31,684 nt of DNA from Campylobacter sp. (GTDB lineage Bacteria; Campylobacterota; Campylobacteria; Campylobacterales; Campylobacteraceae). The stretch covers positions 1-31,684 of the forward strand of contig JAILCJ010000091.1 of NCBI GenBank assembly GCA_024680445.1, read 5' to 3'. Positions 18,567-26,780 of the stretch are shown one piece after another; positions within the stretch are counted from its first letter, which is position 1; the number at the start of each line of letters is the position of its first letter. A program made the translations under genes and the position numbers. The notes beneath the pieces are model-generated. The model had not been told where the DNA came from. It was given only the letters and a program-made list of their open reading frames with translations, and did no database searches.

Positions 18567-19832
18567 ATGAAAAAACTCATTACTCTTGTGTTTTTTGCGT
18601 TGAGCCTTTTTGGTACAGACGCAACAATCTCGGTTGTAAATCAAGGTGTAGCTCTACCAAAAATAGTTCTACAAGACGCTACAACAGCAGTTAGCGATAC
18701 GGCTTTTAAAGAAAAATTTCATAAAATTATGCTTGGGGATTTAAAAGTCAGTTCGGATTTTGAAGTCGTTGATGAACTCATCAAAAGTACTTATGAAGGT
18801 GACCCTCGTTCAAATACCATGAGCGACAAAGGGGCTCAACTTATTTTTAGATACGCTCTTGAAGGCTCACAAAATTCACCTCTTACTCTAAAAGTAAAAC
18901 TTATAGACGCTCAAAGAGCAAGCGTAAGATATGAAAAAGTCTATACCATGCAAAATGGCGATAAATACCCATTTTTAGCACATAAAAGTATAGTTGAACT
19001 TACAAATGAATTAGGCTTACCACCAGTAGGTTGGATGGAAAAATTTATAATATTTTCAAAATACACTTCAGCCAAAGAAAGTACAATTTCAGTTGCTGAT
19101 TATACTTTGACCTATCAAAAACCTATTATTAGAGGCGGATTAAATATCTTTCCAAAATGGGGCGGAGCCGATCAAACAACTTTTTATTATACATCTTTTG
19201 TAAACAACAAACCTACTTTATATAGATACAATCTACAAAAAGGAACAAAAGCTAAAATAATAGATAGCAATGGTATGCTTATAGCCTCTGATGTTAGCAC
19301 AGACGGACGAAAACTATTATTAACCATGGCACCAAAAGATCAACCAGATATTTATGTTTATGATTTATCTAGCAAAAAACTTAACCAAGTTACAAACTAT
19401 CCGGGCATAGATGTAAATGGAAATTTTGTTGATAACAATAGCAGAATAGTTTTTGTATCTGAACGTCTTGGTTATCCAAATATCTTTTCAGTAAGTGCAA
19501 ATGGTGGTGGTGTCGAACAAATGGTATATCATGGCAAAAACAATAACTCAGTTAGCACTTATGGTAGCTATATAGTTTATTCAAGCCGTGAAAATAGCAG
19601 CGATCCAAGCAATAGTTTTAACATTTATCTTATCTCAACCCAAACAAATTTTATCCGCCAACTAACAGCTAGCGGCAAAAATAATTATCCAAGATTTTCA
19701 AGCGATGGAGAAAGTGTAATCTTTATAAAACAACTCGGCGGACAGAGTTCTTTGGGCGTAATAAGATTAAACGAAAATAAAAGTTTTCAATTTCCATTAA
19801 AAATTGGTAAAATTCAGTCAATAGATTGGTAA
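18567..19832 (+). CDS. tolB: Tol-Pal system protein TolB
   Basis: 421 residues. A signal peptide (MKKLITLVFFALSLFG) sends it to the periplasm. An N-terminal domain of about 150 residues precedes a six-bladed beta-propeller, with repeats such as SDVSTDGRKLLLTMAPKDQPD, FVSERLGYPNIFSV and PRFSSDGESVIFIKQ. TolB links TolA to the outer-membrane lipoprotein Pal during cell constriction. GGAGG lies just before ATG 18567. Confidence 0.95.
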   Translation: MKKLITLVFFALSLFGTDATISVVNQGVALPKIVLQDATTAVSDTAFKEKFHKIMLGDLKVSSDFEVVDELIKSTYEGDPRSNTMSDKGAQLIFRYALEGSQNSPLTLKVKLIDAQRASVRYEKVYTMQNGDKYPFLAHKSIVELTNELGLPPVGWMEKFIIFSKYTSAKESTISVADYTLTYQKPIIRGGLNIFPKWGGADQTTFYYTSFVNNKPTLYRYNLQKGTKAKIIDSNGMLIASDVSTDGRKLLLTMAPKDQPDIYVYDLSSKKLNQVTNYPGIDVNGNFVDNNSRIVFVSERLGYPNIFSVSANGGGVEQMVYHGKNNNSVSTYGSYIVYSSRENSSDPSNSFNIYLISTQTNFIRQLTASGKNNYPRFSSDGESVIFIKQLGGQSSLGVIRLNENKSFQFPLKIGKIQSIDW

Positions 19833-19851
19833 AAATTTAAAGTTTTTATGG

Positions 19852-19857
19852 TATAAT
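19852..19857 (+). promoter_or_regulatory. -10 box for pal
   Basis: TTTTTATGGTATAATTCC is a clear TATAAT preceded by a T-tract, 29 bases before the pal start codon, in the 54-bp gap after tolB. It allows pal to be made in excess over the Tol motor. Confidence 0.6.
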
Positions 19858-19886
19858 TCCCAGAAATTTTTTTTTAAAGGATTTTT

Positions 19887-20390
19887 ATGAAAAAAATAGT
19901 TCTAACAAGCGTTGCCATTGCGGCAGTAATTTTTAGTGGTTGTAGCTCAAAAGCACCAGAAGTAGATATGAATGCAAACTCACAAACATCAGTTTCTGAT
20001 GGTAGCATGAGTGATGCTGATAGACTTAATGCTTTGATCGCTAATATCCAAGCTCAAGTTAAAAATGTTTATTTTGGCTTTGACAAATATAACATAACAG
20101 CTGATCAACAAGGTACAGTAAGCTCAAATGCTGCTTTGTTTAATCAAGCAGAAGCTCAATCACTTTCAGTCAAAGTTGAAGGCAACTGCGACGAATGGGG
20201 TACTGATGAGTATAACTATGCACTTGGTCTAAAACGTGCTAAAAGTGTAAAAGACGCTCTTGTTCGCAATGGCGTTGCTGCTGAAAGAGTTGATGTTGTA
20301 AGCTATGGCGAAAGCAATCCAGTTTGCACAGACAAATCAAAATCTTGCGATGCACAAAACAGACGTGCAGAATTCAAAGTTCTTCCATAA
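19887..20390 (+). CDS. pal: peptidoglycan-associated lipoprotein Pal
   Basis: 167 residues. The lipobox FSGC places the lipidated cysteine at residue 19. An OmpA-type peptidoglycan-binding domain covers about 55-165, with VYFGFDKYNITADQQ and the diaminopimelate-binding region VEGNCDEWGTDEYNYALGLKRA. It anchors the outer membrane to the wall and is moved by TolQRAB at division. AAAGGA precedes the start. Codon choice suggests high expression. Confidence 0.96.
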   Translation: MKKIVLTSVAIAAVIFSGCSSKAPEVDMNANSQTSVSDGSMSDADRLNALIANIQAQVKNVYFGFDKYNITADQQGTVSSNAALFNQAEAQSLSVKVEGNCDEWGTDEYNYALGLKRAKSVKDALVRNGVAAERVDVVSYGESNPVCTDKSKSCDAQNRRAEFKVLP

Positions 20391-20396
20391 TCAAAT

Positions 20397-21257
20397 ATGA
20401 CTACAGTCAAATTTATCTCGGTCGCCGTTTTGGCGGCCGCTTTGCCAGTTTTTGCACAAGTTTCAGCCTTTGATGCTGGAAATTTAAATTCCGAAAACCC
20501 TTATGGCCTTACAGAAAACGAAAAAGAACTTCTAAAAAATAAAAGAAGTGTTCAAAGTATGCAAGGGGATCTAAGCTCGCTAAGCGAACAAATTCAGGGT
20601 TTACAAAGCGTTGTTGAGGGCATGAATTCTCGAATGGCAAAAATCGAGCAAAGACTAAGCGATTTAGAGATTAGAGTAAATGGCGATACCAGTATGGGTG
20701 TCGAAACAGGCGATACATTAGCAACTTTACGCAAATCTATCGACGAAACCCAAGCTACTCAAAAATCAAATTACGAAGAGATAAAAAATGCACTTAGTAA
20801 ACTTGCAGGTTTGATAGACAAAAAAGCAAGTTCTCAAACAAATGTAAGTAAAAAAAACACAGCCAACAAGGCGGCAGAAAGTCCAAAAGTAAATTTATCA
20901 AGCACCGACAATAAAAGCTTGATAAACGAAGCTATTCAACTTTTTAATAATAAAAAAGATAGCGAAGCAAAAGCATATTTTGAACATTTAATTTCAAAAA
21001 ATTTCATGCCTGCTACTTCAAACTACTATCTTGGCGAAATACAATACAGACAAAAAAACTATTCTAACGCTATAAAATACTACCAAGCTAGCGTTGCAAA
21101 AGACGATCAGGCTTCTTATATGCCACGACTTTTATATCATACTGGTATAAGTTTTGATAAAGTCGGCGATACAGCAAGTGCGAATCGTTTTTACAAAGCT
21201 CTTAAAATTGGCTATCCAAACACAAATGAAGCCAAAACAGCTCCAAATCGTGACTAA
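20397..21257 (+). CDS. cpoB: cell division coordinator CpoB (YbgF)
   Basis: 286 residues. The signal peptide is MTTVKFISVAVLAAALPVFA; a coiled coil follows at about residues 55-95 (LSEQIQGLQSVVEGM, RMAKIEQRLSDLEIRV), then a low-complexity linker. C-terminal TPR repeats from about residue 175 include SNYYLGEIQYRQKNYSNAIKYY and YHTGISFDKVGDTASANRFY. YbgF/CpoB binds TolA and couples cell-wall synthesis to outer-membrane constriction. It lies six bases after pal, and no Shine-Dalgarno is visible before its ATG, so coupled translation with pal is likely. Confidence 0.88.
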   Translation: MTTVKFISVAVLAAALPVFAQVSAFDAGNLNSENPYGLTENEKELLKNKRSVQSMQGDLSSLSEQIQGLQSVVEGMNSRMAKIEQRLSDLEIRVNGDTSMGVETGDTLATLRKSIDETQATQKSNYEEIKNALSKLAGLIDKKASSQTNVSKKNTANKAAESPKVNLSSTDNKSLINEAIQLFNNKKDSEAKAYFEHLISKNFMPATSNYYLGEIQYRQKNYSNAIKYYQASVAKDDQASYMPRLLYHTGISFDKVGDTASANRFYKALKIGYPNTNEAKTAPNRD

Positions 21258-21275
21258 TATTTAAACTTTTTTAGA

Positions 21276-21281
21276 TATAAT
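21276..21281 (+). promoter_or_regulatory. -10 box for slyD
   Basis: TTTTTTAGATATAATC, a TATAAT preceded by a T-tract, sits 35 bases before the slyD start codon in the gap after cpoB. Confidence 0.55.
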
Positions 21282-21316
21282 CTTGCATTATTTATTCAAT
21301 TTTACAAGGAGATAAT

Positions 21317-21919
21317 GTGCAAGAAAAAGTTGTAACCATGTTTTACGAACTAAAAGACGCTAATAATGGCGAAATTTTAGAATCAAATATGAGCGAAGGC
21401 GGTCAAATTTCTTTTATAACTGGTCGCGGTCATGTCATAGAAAAACTCGAAGAAGAAGTACTAAAACTAAATTCAGGCGACAAAAAAGAAATTTGCTTAA
21501 AAGCCGATGATGCTTGTGGCGCTTATAATCAAGACGCTGTTCAAAGCCTTCCAAAAGAACAATTTGCAGGTATTGAGCTAAGACTTGGCATGGAGCTATT
21601 TGGTCAAGCCGAAGATGGTTCAAGCGTTAGAGTTAGTGTAAAAGAAATAAAAGATGACGAAGTGGTCGTTGATTTTAATCATCCTTATGCTGGAAAAGAT
21701 TTATTATTTAATGTCGAAATTTTAGAAATTCGCGATCCTAGCGAAGATGAAAAAATGACTGGCATGGTCGGCGGTGCTCATAGTTGTGCTTGCGGTTGTG
21801 GCGGACACGAACATGGCGATGAATGCTGCGGAGGTCATCATCATGAAGATCACGAATGTTGTGGCGGTCATCATCATGACGATGATGAAGGCGGTTGCTG
21901 CTGCGGACATCATCACTAA
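21317..21919 (+). CDS. slyD: SlyD-type FKBP peptidyl-prolyl isomerase with metal-binding tail
   Basis: 200 residues from GTG 21317, with AAGGAGAT upstream; the overlapping ATG two bases earlier is out of frame and stops at once. The FKBP domain (about 1-65 and 120-145, with FYELKDANNGEILESN and ITGRGHVIEKLEEEVL) is split by the insert-in-flap chaperone domain. The last 45 residues are packed with His, Cys, Gly and Asp/Glu (CACGCGGHEHGDECCGG and related repeats) and should bind nickel or zinc. In related bacteria SlyD supplies nickel for hydrogenase maturation and folds proteins. Confidence 0.93.
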   Translation: MQEKVVTMFYELKDANNGEILESNMSEGGQISFITGRGHVIEKLEEEVLKLNSGDKKEICLKADDACGAYNQDAVQSLPKEQFAGIELRLGMELFGQAEDGSSVRVSVKEIKDDEVVVDFNHPYAGKDLLFNVEILEIRDPSEDEKMTGMVGGAHSCACGCGGHEHGDECCGGHHHEDHECCGGHHHDDDEGGCCCGHHH

Positions 21920-21925
21920 GAATAC

Positions 21926-22852
21926 ATGATGAAAATTGCTTTTATTTTTCCCGGCCAAGGATCGCAATGCCTTGGCATGGGGCAAGAATTTTATGAAAAT
22001 TACAAATCCGCCAAAGAACTTTTGCAAAACGCTAGCGATGAAGTAAAAATTGATTTTGATAAACTACTTTTTACCCAAAATGATAAACTCGGCGTAAGCG
22101 AATTTACTCAACCAGCCATAGTTTTAAACTCTCTTATGACCTACCTTGCTTTTTGCGAAAACTGCGATGTAAAGCCTGTTTTTAGCCTTGGTCACTCACT
22201 CGGAGAATTTAGTGCCCTTGCTATTAGCAATGCTTTTTCATATACAAATGCTTTAAAACTGGTAAACCTTCGTGGCAAATTTATGCAACAAGACTGCGAG
22301 GGCAAAAACGCTGGTATGATGGTAGTGCTAAATTTGAAAGACGAAGTTATAGAAAATATATGCTCCGAGGCAAGAAATAACGGACTTAAAATTTACGCTG
22401 CAAATTATAATTGCGATGGGCAAGTCGTAGTTGCCGGAGCAAAAGATGACCTAGCAAAACTTCAAGACACTTTTAAAAACGCTGGTGCCAAACGAGCATT
22501 ATTGCTTGATATGTCGGTGGCTTCGCACTGCCCTATTTTACAAAATGCTAGTGAAAAACTTGCAAATGAGCTAAAAAATTATCTAAATGATAGCTTTTTA
22601 CCCGTAATCTCAAATGTCACTGCCAAGGCTTACTCGCAAAAAGACGATGCACTAAATCTTTTAAAAGCACAGCTAACAAGCCCTGTTAAATACAAACAAA
22701 GTATTTTAAACAACGAAGCTGACATTTATATAGAATTTGGTGCCAAGGTTTTAAGCGGGATAAATAAAAAAATCACCGATAAACCAACTCTTAGCATTAC
22801 AAATTTAGCAAGTCTTGATGAAGCCCTAAACTTTTTAAAGGATAGGTTATGA
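21926..22852 (+). CDS. fabD: malonyl-CoA:ACP transacylase
   Basis: 308 residues. FPGQGSQ lies near the N-terminus, the nucleophile Ser91 is in GHSLGE, and the catalytic His201 is in SVASHCPIL. It transfers malonyl from CoA to acyl carrier protein to feed fatty acid synthesis. The start is one of two adjacent ATGs (21926 or 21929), six bases after slyD; no strong Shine-Dalgarno is visible. It overlaps mtnN by four bases (ATGA). Confidence 0.95.
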   Translation: MMKIAFIFPGQGSQCLGMGQEFYENYKSAKELLQNASDEVKIDFDKLLFTQNDKLGVSEFTQPAIVLNSLMTYLAFCENCDVKPVFSLGHSLGEFSALAISNAFSYTNALKLVNLRGKFMQQDCEGKNAGMMVVLNLKDEVIENICSEARNNGLKIYAANYNCDGQVVVAGAKDDLAKLQDTFKNAGAKRALLLDMSVASHCPILQNASEKLANELKNYLNDSFLPVISNVTAKAYSQKDDALNLLKAQLTSPVKYKQSILNNEADIYIEFGAKVLSGINKKITDKPTLSITNLASLDEALNFLKDRL

Positions 22853-23532
22853 TAGGCATTTTGGGTGCTATGCAAGAAGAAATCACACCTATACTTGATC
22901 GCCTAGATACTTACGAAACTCACAACTTTGCATCAAACGAATTTTACAGTGCAAAATATGCAAATCACGACATAGTTATCGCTTATTCAAAAATAGGCAA
23001 GGTAAATGCAGCCATAACTGCAAGCATAATTTTGCAAAAATTTAAAGCGAAAACACTTTTATTTTCAGGCGTTGCAGGCGCTTTAAATCCTAAACTAAAA
23101 ATCGGCGATATCATCTACGCAACAAGCCTTGTTCAGCACGACCTTGATATCACGGATTTTGGACATCCTTATGGCTATGTGCCGGGCATTGAAATTTTTT
23201 GCAAAACAGACGAGCGATTAAATGCCCTAGCCCTTAAAATCGCCAAAGCCAAAGGCATAAATCTAAGCGGCGGCATAATCGCAACAGGCGATCAATTTAT
23301 CTGCAAAAAAGATAAAAAAGACTGGATAGCCAAAACCTTTAACGCCGATGCCACCGAAATGGAAGGTGCCAGCGTCGCCCAAGTTTGCGCACAAATGAAT
23401 GTCCCATTTTTTGTGTTAAGAGCCATTAGTGACGAAGCTGGTGGCGGAGCGGAATTTGATTTTGATAAATTTTTAAACACTTCGGCAAAAATCAGTGCGG
23501 ATTTTATACTAGAAATGGTAGCCCAGCTATGA
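22849..23532 (+). CDS. mtnN: 5'-methylthioadenosine/S-adenosylhomocysteine nucleosidase
   Basis: 227 residues, standard length. It begins MIGILGAMQEEI, with the catalytic base in the Glu pair at 10-11. Other motifs are the substrate-binding TEMEGASVAQVC and the catalytic aspartate in RAISDEAGGGAEFDF. It cleaves the adenine from MTA and SAH, and so also contributes to autoinducer-2 formation through LuxS. In Campylobacter and Helicobacter the same enzyme also hydrolyses aminodeoxyfutalosine in menaquinone synthesis. It is coupled at both ends by four-base overlaps. Confidence 0.95.
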   Translation: MIGILGAMQEEITPILDRLDTYETHNFASNEFYSAKYANHDIVIAYSKIGKVNAAITASIILQKFKAKTLLFSGVAGALNPKLKIGDIIYATSLVQHDLDITDFGHPYGYVPGIEIFCKTDERLNALALKIAKAKGINLSGGIIATGDQFICKKDKKDWIAKTFNADATEMEGASVAQVCAQMNVPFFVLRAISDEAGGGAEFDFDKFLNTSAKISADFILEMVAQL

Positions 23533-24272
23533 TAATAAGCAAAAAACTTCTAAGCATAGTCGGCAAAACAAACGCAAAATACAAAATGATACAAGGCGGT
23601 GACAATGTATTGCTAGGGCTTAGTGGAGGCAAAGACAGCCTAGCCTTGGCACATATTTTAAAACACATGCAAAGCGTAACGCCAGAAAAATTTAATTTCA
23701 AAGCCGTTACATTAAGCTACGGCATGGGCGAGGATTATAGCTATCTTAACGAACATTGCAAAGAACACGGCATCGAGCACGAAGTCATAGACAGCACGAT
23801 TTTTGATTTTGCAAAAGATAAAATTCGCCAAAATTCTAGTTTTTGTAGTTTTTTTAGTCGCCTTAGAAGAGGTTATCTTTATAGCTACGCCCTAAAACAC
23901 GGCTATAATAAACTAGCTATCGCCCATCACCTTGACGATGCGGTTGAAAGTTTTTTCATGAATTTCACCTATAATGGAGCCTTGCGAACCCTAGCTCCAA
24001 AATACACTGCAAAAAATGGCATTATAGTGATTCGTCCGCTTATTTTTGTACGCGAACGAGCCTTGGTGCAAAACGCCATACGCAATGAACTTAAAGTAGT
24101 TGGTGATGAAATGTGCCCGGCTATGCGTATGGATATCAAAATGCCTCATGCGAGATTTGAAACAAAAAAACTTTTAAGTGAGCTTGAAAAAGCAAATCCA
24201 AAGCTTTTTATATCGCTAAAAGCAGCTTTTGAAAATATCCATAACGATACATTTTTTACCAGCAATAAGTAA
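23529..24272 (+). CDS. ttcA: TtcA-family tRNA 2-thiocytidine synthetase-like protein
   Basis: 247 residues. The PP-loop LSGGKDS (31-37) binds ATP. SRLRRGYLYSYA and AIAHHLDDAVESFFMN are typical of TtcA, which thiolates C32 of some tRNAs. E. coli TtcA holds its 4Fe-4S cluster with a CxxC before SRLRRG plus one later cysteine. Here the first site reads CSFF (Cys106, Phe109), and only Cys196 is present downstream. The second cluster cysteine is therefore missing, though the fold motifs are intact. It overlaps mtnN by four bases. Family assignment is firm; exact activity less so. Confidence 0.82.
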   Translation: MIISKKLLSIVGKTNAKYKMIQGGDNVLLGLSGGKDSLALAHILKHMQSVTPEKFNFKAVTLSYGMGEDYSYLNEHCKEHGIEHEVIDSTIFDFAKDKIRQNSSFCSFFSRLRRGYLYSYALKHGYNKLAIAHHLDDAVESFFMNFTYNGALRTLAPKYTAKNGIIVIRPLIFVRERALVQNAIRNELKVVGDEMCPAMRMDIKMPHARFETKKLLSELEKANPKLFISLKAAFENIHNDTFFTSNK

Positions 24273-24289
24273 AATTTACAAGGCTTTTT

Positions 24290-25339
24290 GTGCAAACAAA
24301 TGAAAAATTTGGCGAGAGCAAAAGTATAATTTTAGCATGTCCTCTTGATGTGGCTATGCATACAGAAATTCATAAAAATTTATCCTATTACGGCTTTGAA
24401 GTTATAGATCTTTCAAAAGATTTTTCTAAATATTCAAATTTGATTTCACATTTAAAAGTAAAACTTAAAAAATTTTTTGACAAAAACGCCAAGGAAAAAT
24501 ACCAAAAACAACGCGCGCTTAAATACATGCAAGAAAAACTAAAAGCCTATGATAAGGTGGATTATGTTTTTTGCATACTTGCCCATAGATACGATGAAAA
24601 AATTTTAGATTTTTTAAAAAGCAAGTGCAAAAATACTCTCATAAACTACCAATACGACGGACTTGAAAGATACCCTAAAATTTTTGATTATATTACCAAA
24701 TTTGATAGATTTTTCATCTTCAATCCAAGCGATAAAAAATACATGCAAAGCTATCCAAACATCTTACCGACTACGAATTTTTTCTTTGATTATAAAAGCG
24801 AAAACTCACAAATCAAATTTGATTTATATTTTATTGGCAAGGATAATGATTCAAGAAAAAATTTGATTATAAAATTTGCTAAATACATAAAGCAACAAGC
24901 TTTAAGTTCAAATTTGATAATTTGTGCCAATACAGCAAAAAATTTACAAAAACTCATCCAAAGTTACGACTGTGAAAATATCAAATTTATCACCCAAACC
25001 ATATCCTACGAACAAAATTTAAAGTTCGCAAAAGAAGCAAAAGTCTTAGTCGATTTTGTCATAGACGCACACAAAGGCCTGTCATTTCGCACTTTTGAAG
25101 CACTTGGTTTTGATAAAAAACTCATCACCACAAACAAAACTATCAAATTTTATGACTTTTATCACCCAAACAATATTTTCATACTTGATAATAATTTCGA
25201 TGAGATAAACGACTTTTTGCAAAAACCTTACATCATAAACGAAAAAATGAAGCAAAAATACAGCTTTGGCAACTGGATAAGATATATCCTAGACATCAAG
25301 CCGCACGAGCAAATAAACTTAGCTAATATAAATTTTTAA
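24290..25339 (+). CDS. putative GT-B-like glycosyltransferase, unassigned
   Basis: 349 residues from GTG 24290, with AAGG about eight bases upstream, 17 bp after ttcA. No signal peptide or membrane span is seen. The middle (FDLYFIGKDNDSRKNLI) and the C-terminal part (GLSFRTFEALGFDKKLITTN, then PNNIFIL) resemble the second half of GT-B glycosyltransferases, where the Glu of RTFEALG would contact the sugar nucleotide. The N-terminal half looks like a degenerate Rossmann domain. Such proteins often act in surface glycan synthesis, but no glycan genes are nearby. The gene is lysine-, asparagine- and isoleucine-rich and contains four CAAATTTG octamers. Not recognised as a named gene; function inferred from weak patterns. 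Confidence 0.5.
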   Translation: MQTNEKFGESKSIILACPLDVAMHTEIHKNLSYYGFEVIDLSKDFSKYSNLISHLKVKLKKFFDKNAKEKYQKQRALKYMQEKLKAYDKVDYVFCILAHRYDEKILDFLKSKCKNTLINYQYDGLERYPKIFDYITKFDRFFIFNPSDKKYMQSYPNILPTTNFFFDYKSENSQIKFDLYFIGKDNDSRKNLIIKFAKYIKQQALSSNLIICANTAKNLQKLIQSYDCENIKFITQTISYEQNLKFAKEAKVLVDFVIDAHKGLSFRTFEALGFDKKLITTNKTIKFYDFYHPNNIFILDNNFDEINDFLQKPYIINEKMKQKYSFGNWIRYILDIKPHEQINLANINF

Positions 25340-25379
25340 AAACTATTTAAAATATTGCAATTTTTAAACAAAATTTTCT

Positions 25380-25385
25380 TATAAT
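25380..25385 (+). promoter_or_regulatory. -10 box for the polyamine dehydrogenase gene
   Basis: TTTTCTTATAATAC gives TATAAT 22 bases before the ATG at 25407, with AAGGAG in the short leader between. Confidence 0.6.
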
Positions 25386-25406
25386 ACAGATTTTTAAGGA
25401 GAAAAT

Positions 25407-26639
25407 ATGGCAAATATTTTAATCATCGGAGCCGGTGGCGTAAGCCAAGTCGCAACCGTAAAATGTGCGATGAATTCAGACACTTTCACAAATATCACCT
25501 TAGCAAGTCGCACCAAAAGCAAATGCGATAAAATAGCAAAATTTATCAAAGACCGTCTTGGGGTAAACATACAAACTGCCCAGATTGACGCTGATGACAC
25601 GGATGCCGTAGTCGAACTTATCAAAAAAACAAAAGCAGATTTGCTCTTAAATGTCGCCCTGCCCTACCAAGACCTAACACTTATGGACGCATGTATAAAA
25701 AGCGGTATCGCCTATATAGACACGGCAAACTACGAACATCCAGACACAGCCAAATTTGAATACAAACTCCAATGGGCAAAAGACGAAGCCTTTAAAAAAG
25801 CTGGCACCATGGCACTTCTTGGCTCTGGCTTTGACCCGGGCGTTACCAATGTTTTTTGTGCCTTTGCTCAACAAAATTTATTTGACGAAATCCACGAAAT
25901 AGACATACTTGACTGCAACGCAGGTGACCACGGTTACGCATTTGCAACAAATTTTAACCCAGAAATCAACCTTCGCGAAGTAAGCGCAAATGGCAGATAC
26001 TGGGAAAATGGCAAATGGATACAAACCAAACCTATGGAAATCGGCTTTAAATGGGACTATCCAAAAATCGGCGTTAAAGATAGCTATTTACTCTACCACG
26101 AAGAGCTTGAAAGCCTTGTAAAAAACATAAAAGGGCTAAAACGAATCCGCTTTTTTATGACCTTTGGCGAAAGTTATTTGACCCACATGAAATGCTTGCA
26201 AAATGTCGGTATGCTCCGCATAGACGAAGTCGAACACAACGGCGTTAAAATCGTGCCTATTCAGTTTTTAAAGACCCTTTTGCCAGACCCTGCAACTCTT
26301 GGCGAACGCACCAAAGGTAAAACAAATATCGGCTGTGTGATTCGAGGGATAAAAAATGGCAAAGAAAGACAAGTTTATATCTTTAACGTCTGCGATCACG
26401 AAGCTTGCTATGCTGAAACCGGCGCCCAAGCGGTTAGCTATACAACAGGCGTGCCAGCCATGATAGGTTCTTTGCTCGTTGCAAGAGGCATATGGAAAGG
26501 CAAAGGCGTGTTTAATATGGAAAATTTCGATGCCAGAGCATTTATGGACGAACTAAACCGCCAAGGTTTACCATGGGAAATCGTCGAAATGAAACCGGGC
26601 GAAAGATATGAAAAAGGTGATTTAAAACTGGATTTTTAG
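25407..26639 (+). CDS. saccharopine dehydrogenase family protein, probable carboxynorspermidine dehydrogenase
   Basis: 410 residues. The N-terminal Rossmann fold begins with the nucleotide-binding LIIGAGGVSQVA (about 4-15). Conserved stretches such as YIDTANYEHPD, LLGSGFDPGVTNVFCAF and CNAGDHGYAFATNFNPEIN follow. The length and motifs match the single-domain LYS9/carboxynorspermidine dehydrogenase group rather than fungal saccharopine enzymes. In Campylobacter this enzyme and carboxynorspermidine decarboxylase make spermidine; the decarboxylase is not in the window. It has its own promoter and a strong AAGGAG site. Confidence 0.85.
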   Translation: MANILIIGAGGVSQVATVKCAMNSDTFTNITLASRTKSKCDKIAKFIKDRLGVNIQTAQIDADDTDAVVELIKKTKADLLLNVALPYQDLTLMDACIKSGIAYIDTANYEHPDTAKFEYKLQWAKDEAFKKAGTMALLGSGFDPGVTNVFCAFAQQNLFDEIHEIDILDCNAGDHGYAFATNFNPEINLREVSANGRYWENGKWIQTKPMEIGFKWDYPKIGVKDSYLLYHEELESLVKNIKGLKRIRFFMTFGESYLTHMKCLQNVGMLRIDEVEHNGVKIVPIQFLKTLLPDPATLGERTKGKTNIGCVIRGIKNGKERQVYIFNVCDHEACYAETGAQAVSYTTGVPAMIGSLLVARGIWKGKGVFNMENFDARAFMDELNRQGLPWEIVEMKPGERYEKGDLKLDF

Positions 26640-26660
26640 ATATTAACTAAAAAATTGGCA

Positions 26661-26705
26661 TAATGGTAAAAAGTGGATGATGTCAGCCCCGCTTTTTGAC
26701 CATTA
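26661..26705 (-). terminator. candidate terminator in the convergent gap after the GGDEF gene
   Basis: TAATGGTAAAAAG (26661-26673) pairs with CTTTTTGACCATTA (26692-26705), a 13-bp stem with a one-base bulge. On the minus strand it is followed by TGCCAATTTTTT, so it fits best as the end of the GGDEF transcript. An alternative stem, TTTTTGAC (26693-26700) with GTCAAAAA (26707-26714), uses the same bases and cannot form at the same time. Confidence 0.45.
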
Positions 26706-26780
26706 AGTCAAAAAATGCAATAAATTTATAAAATACTAGTCAAGCACCTAAATTTTAACATCAAATTTGGCTTATCTTAT

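Noticed and set aside
21315..21335. ATG at 21315 as the slyD start
   Set aside because: It is in a different frame and meets a stop codon after six codons; the GTG at 21317 opens the real frame.
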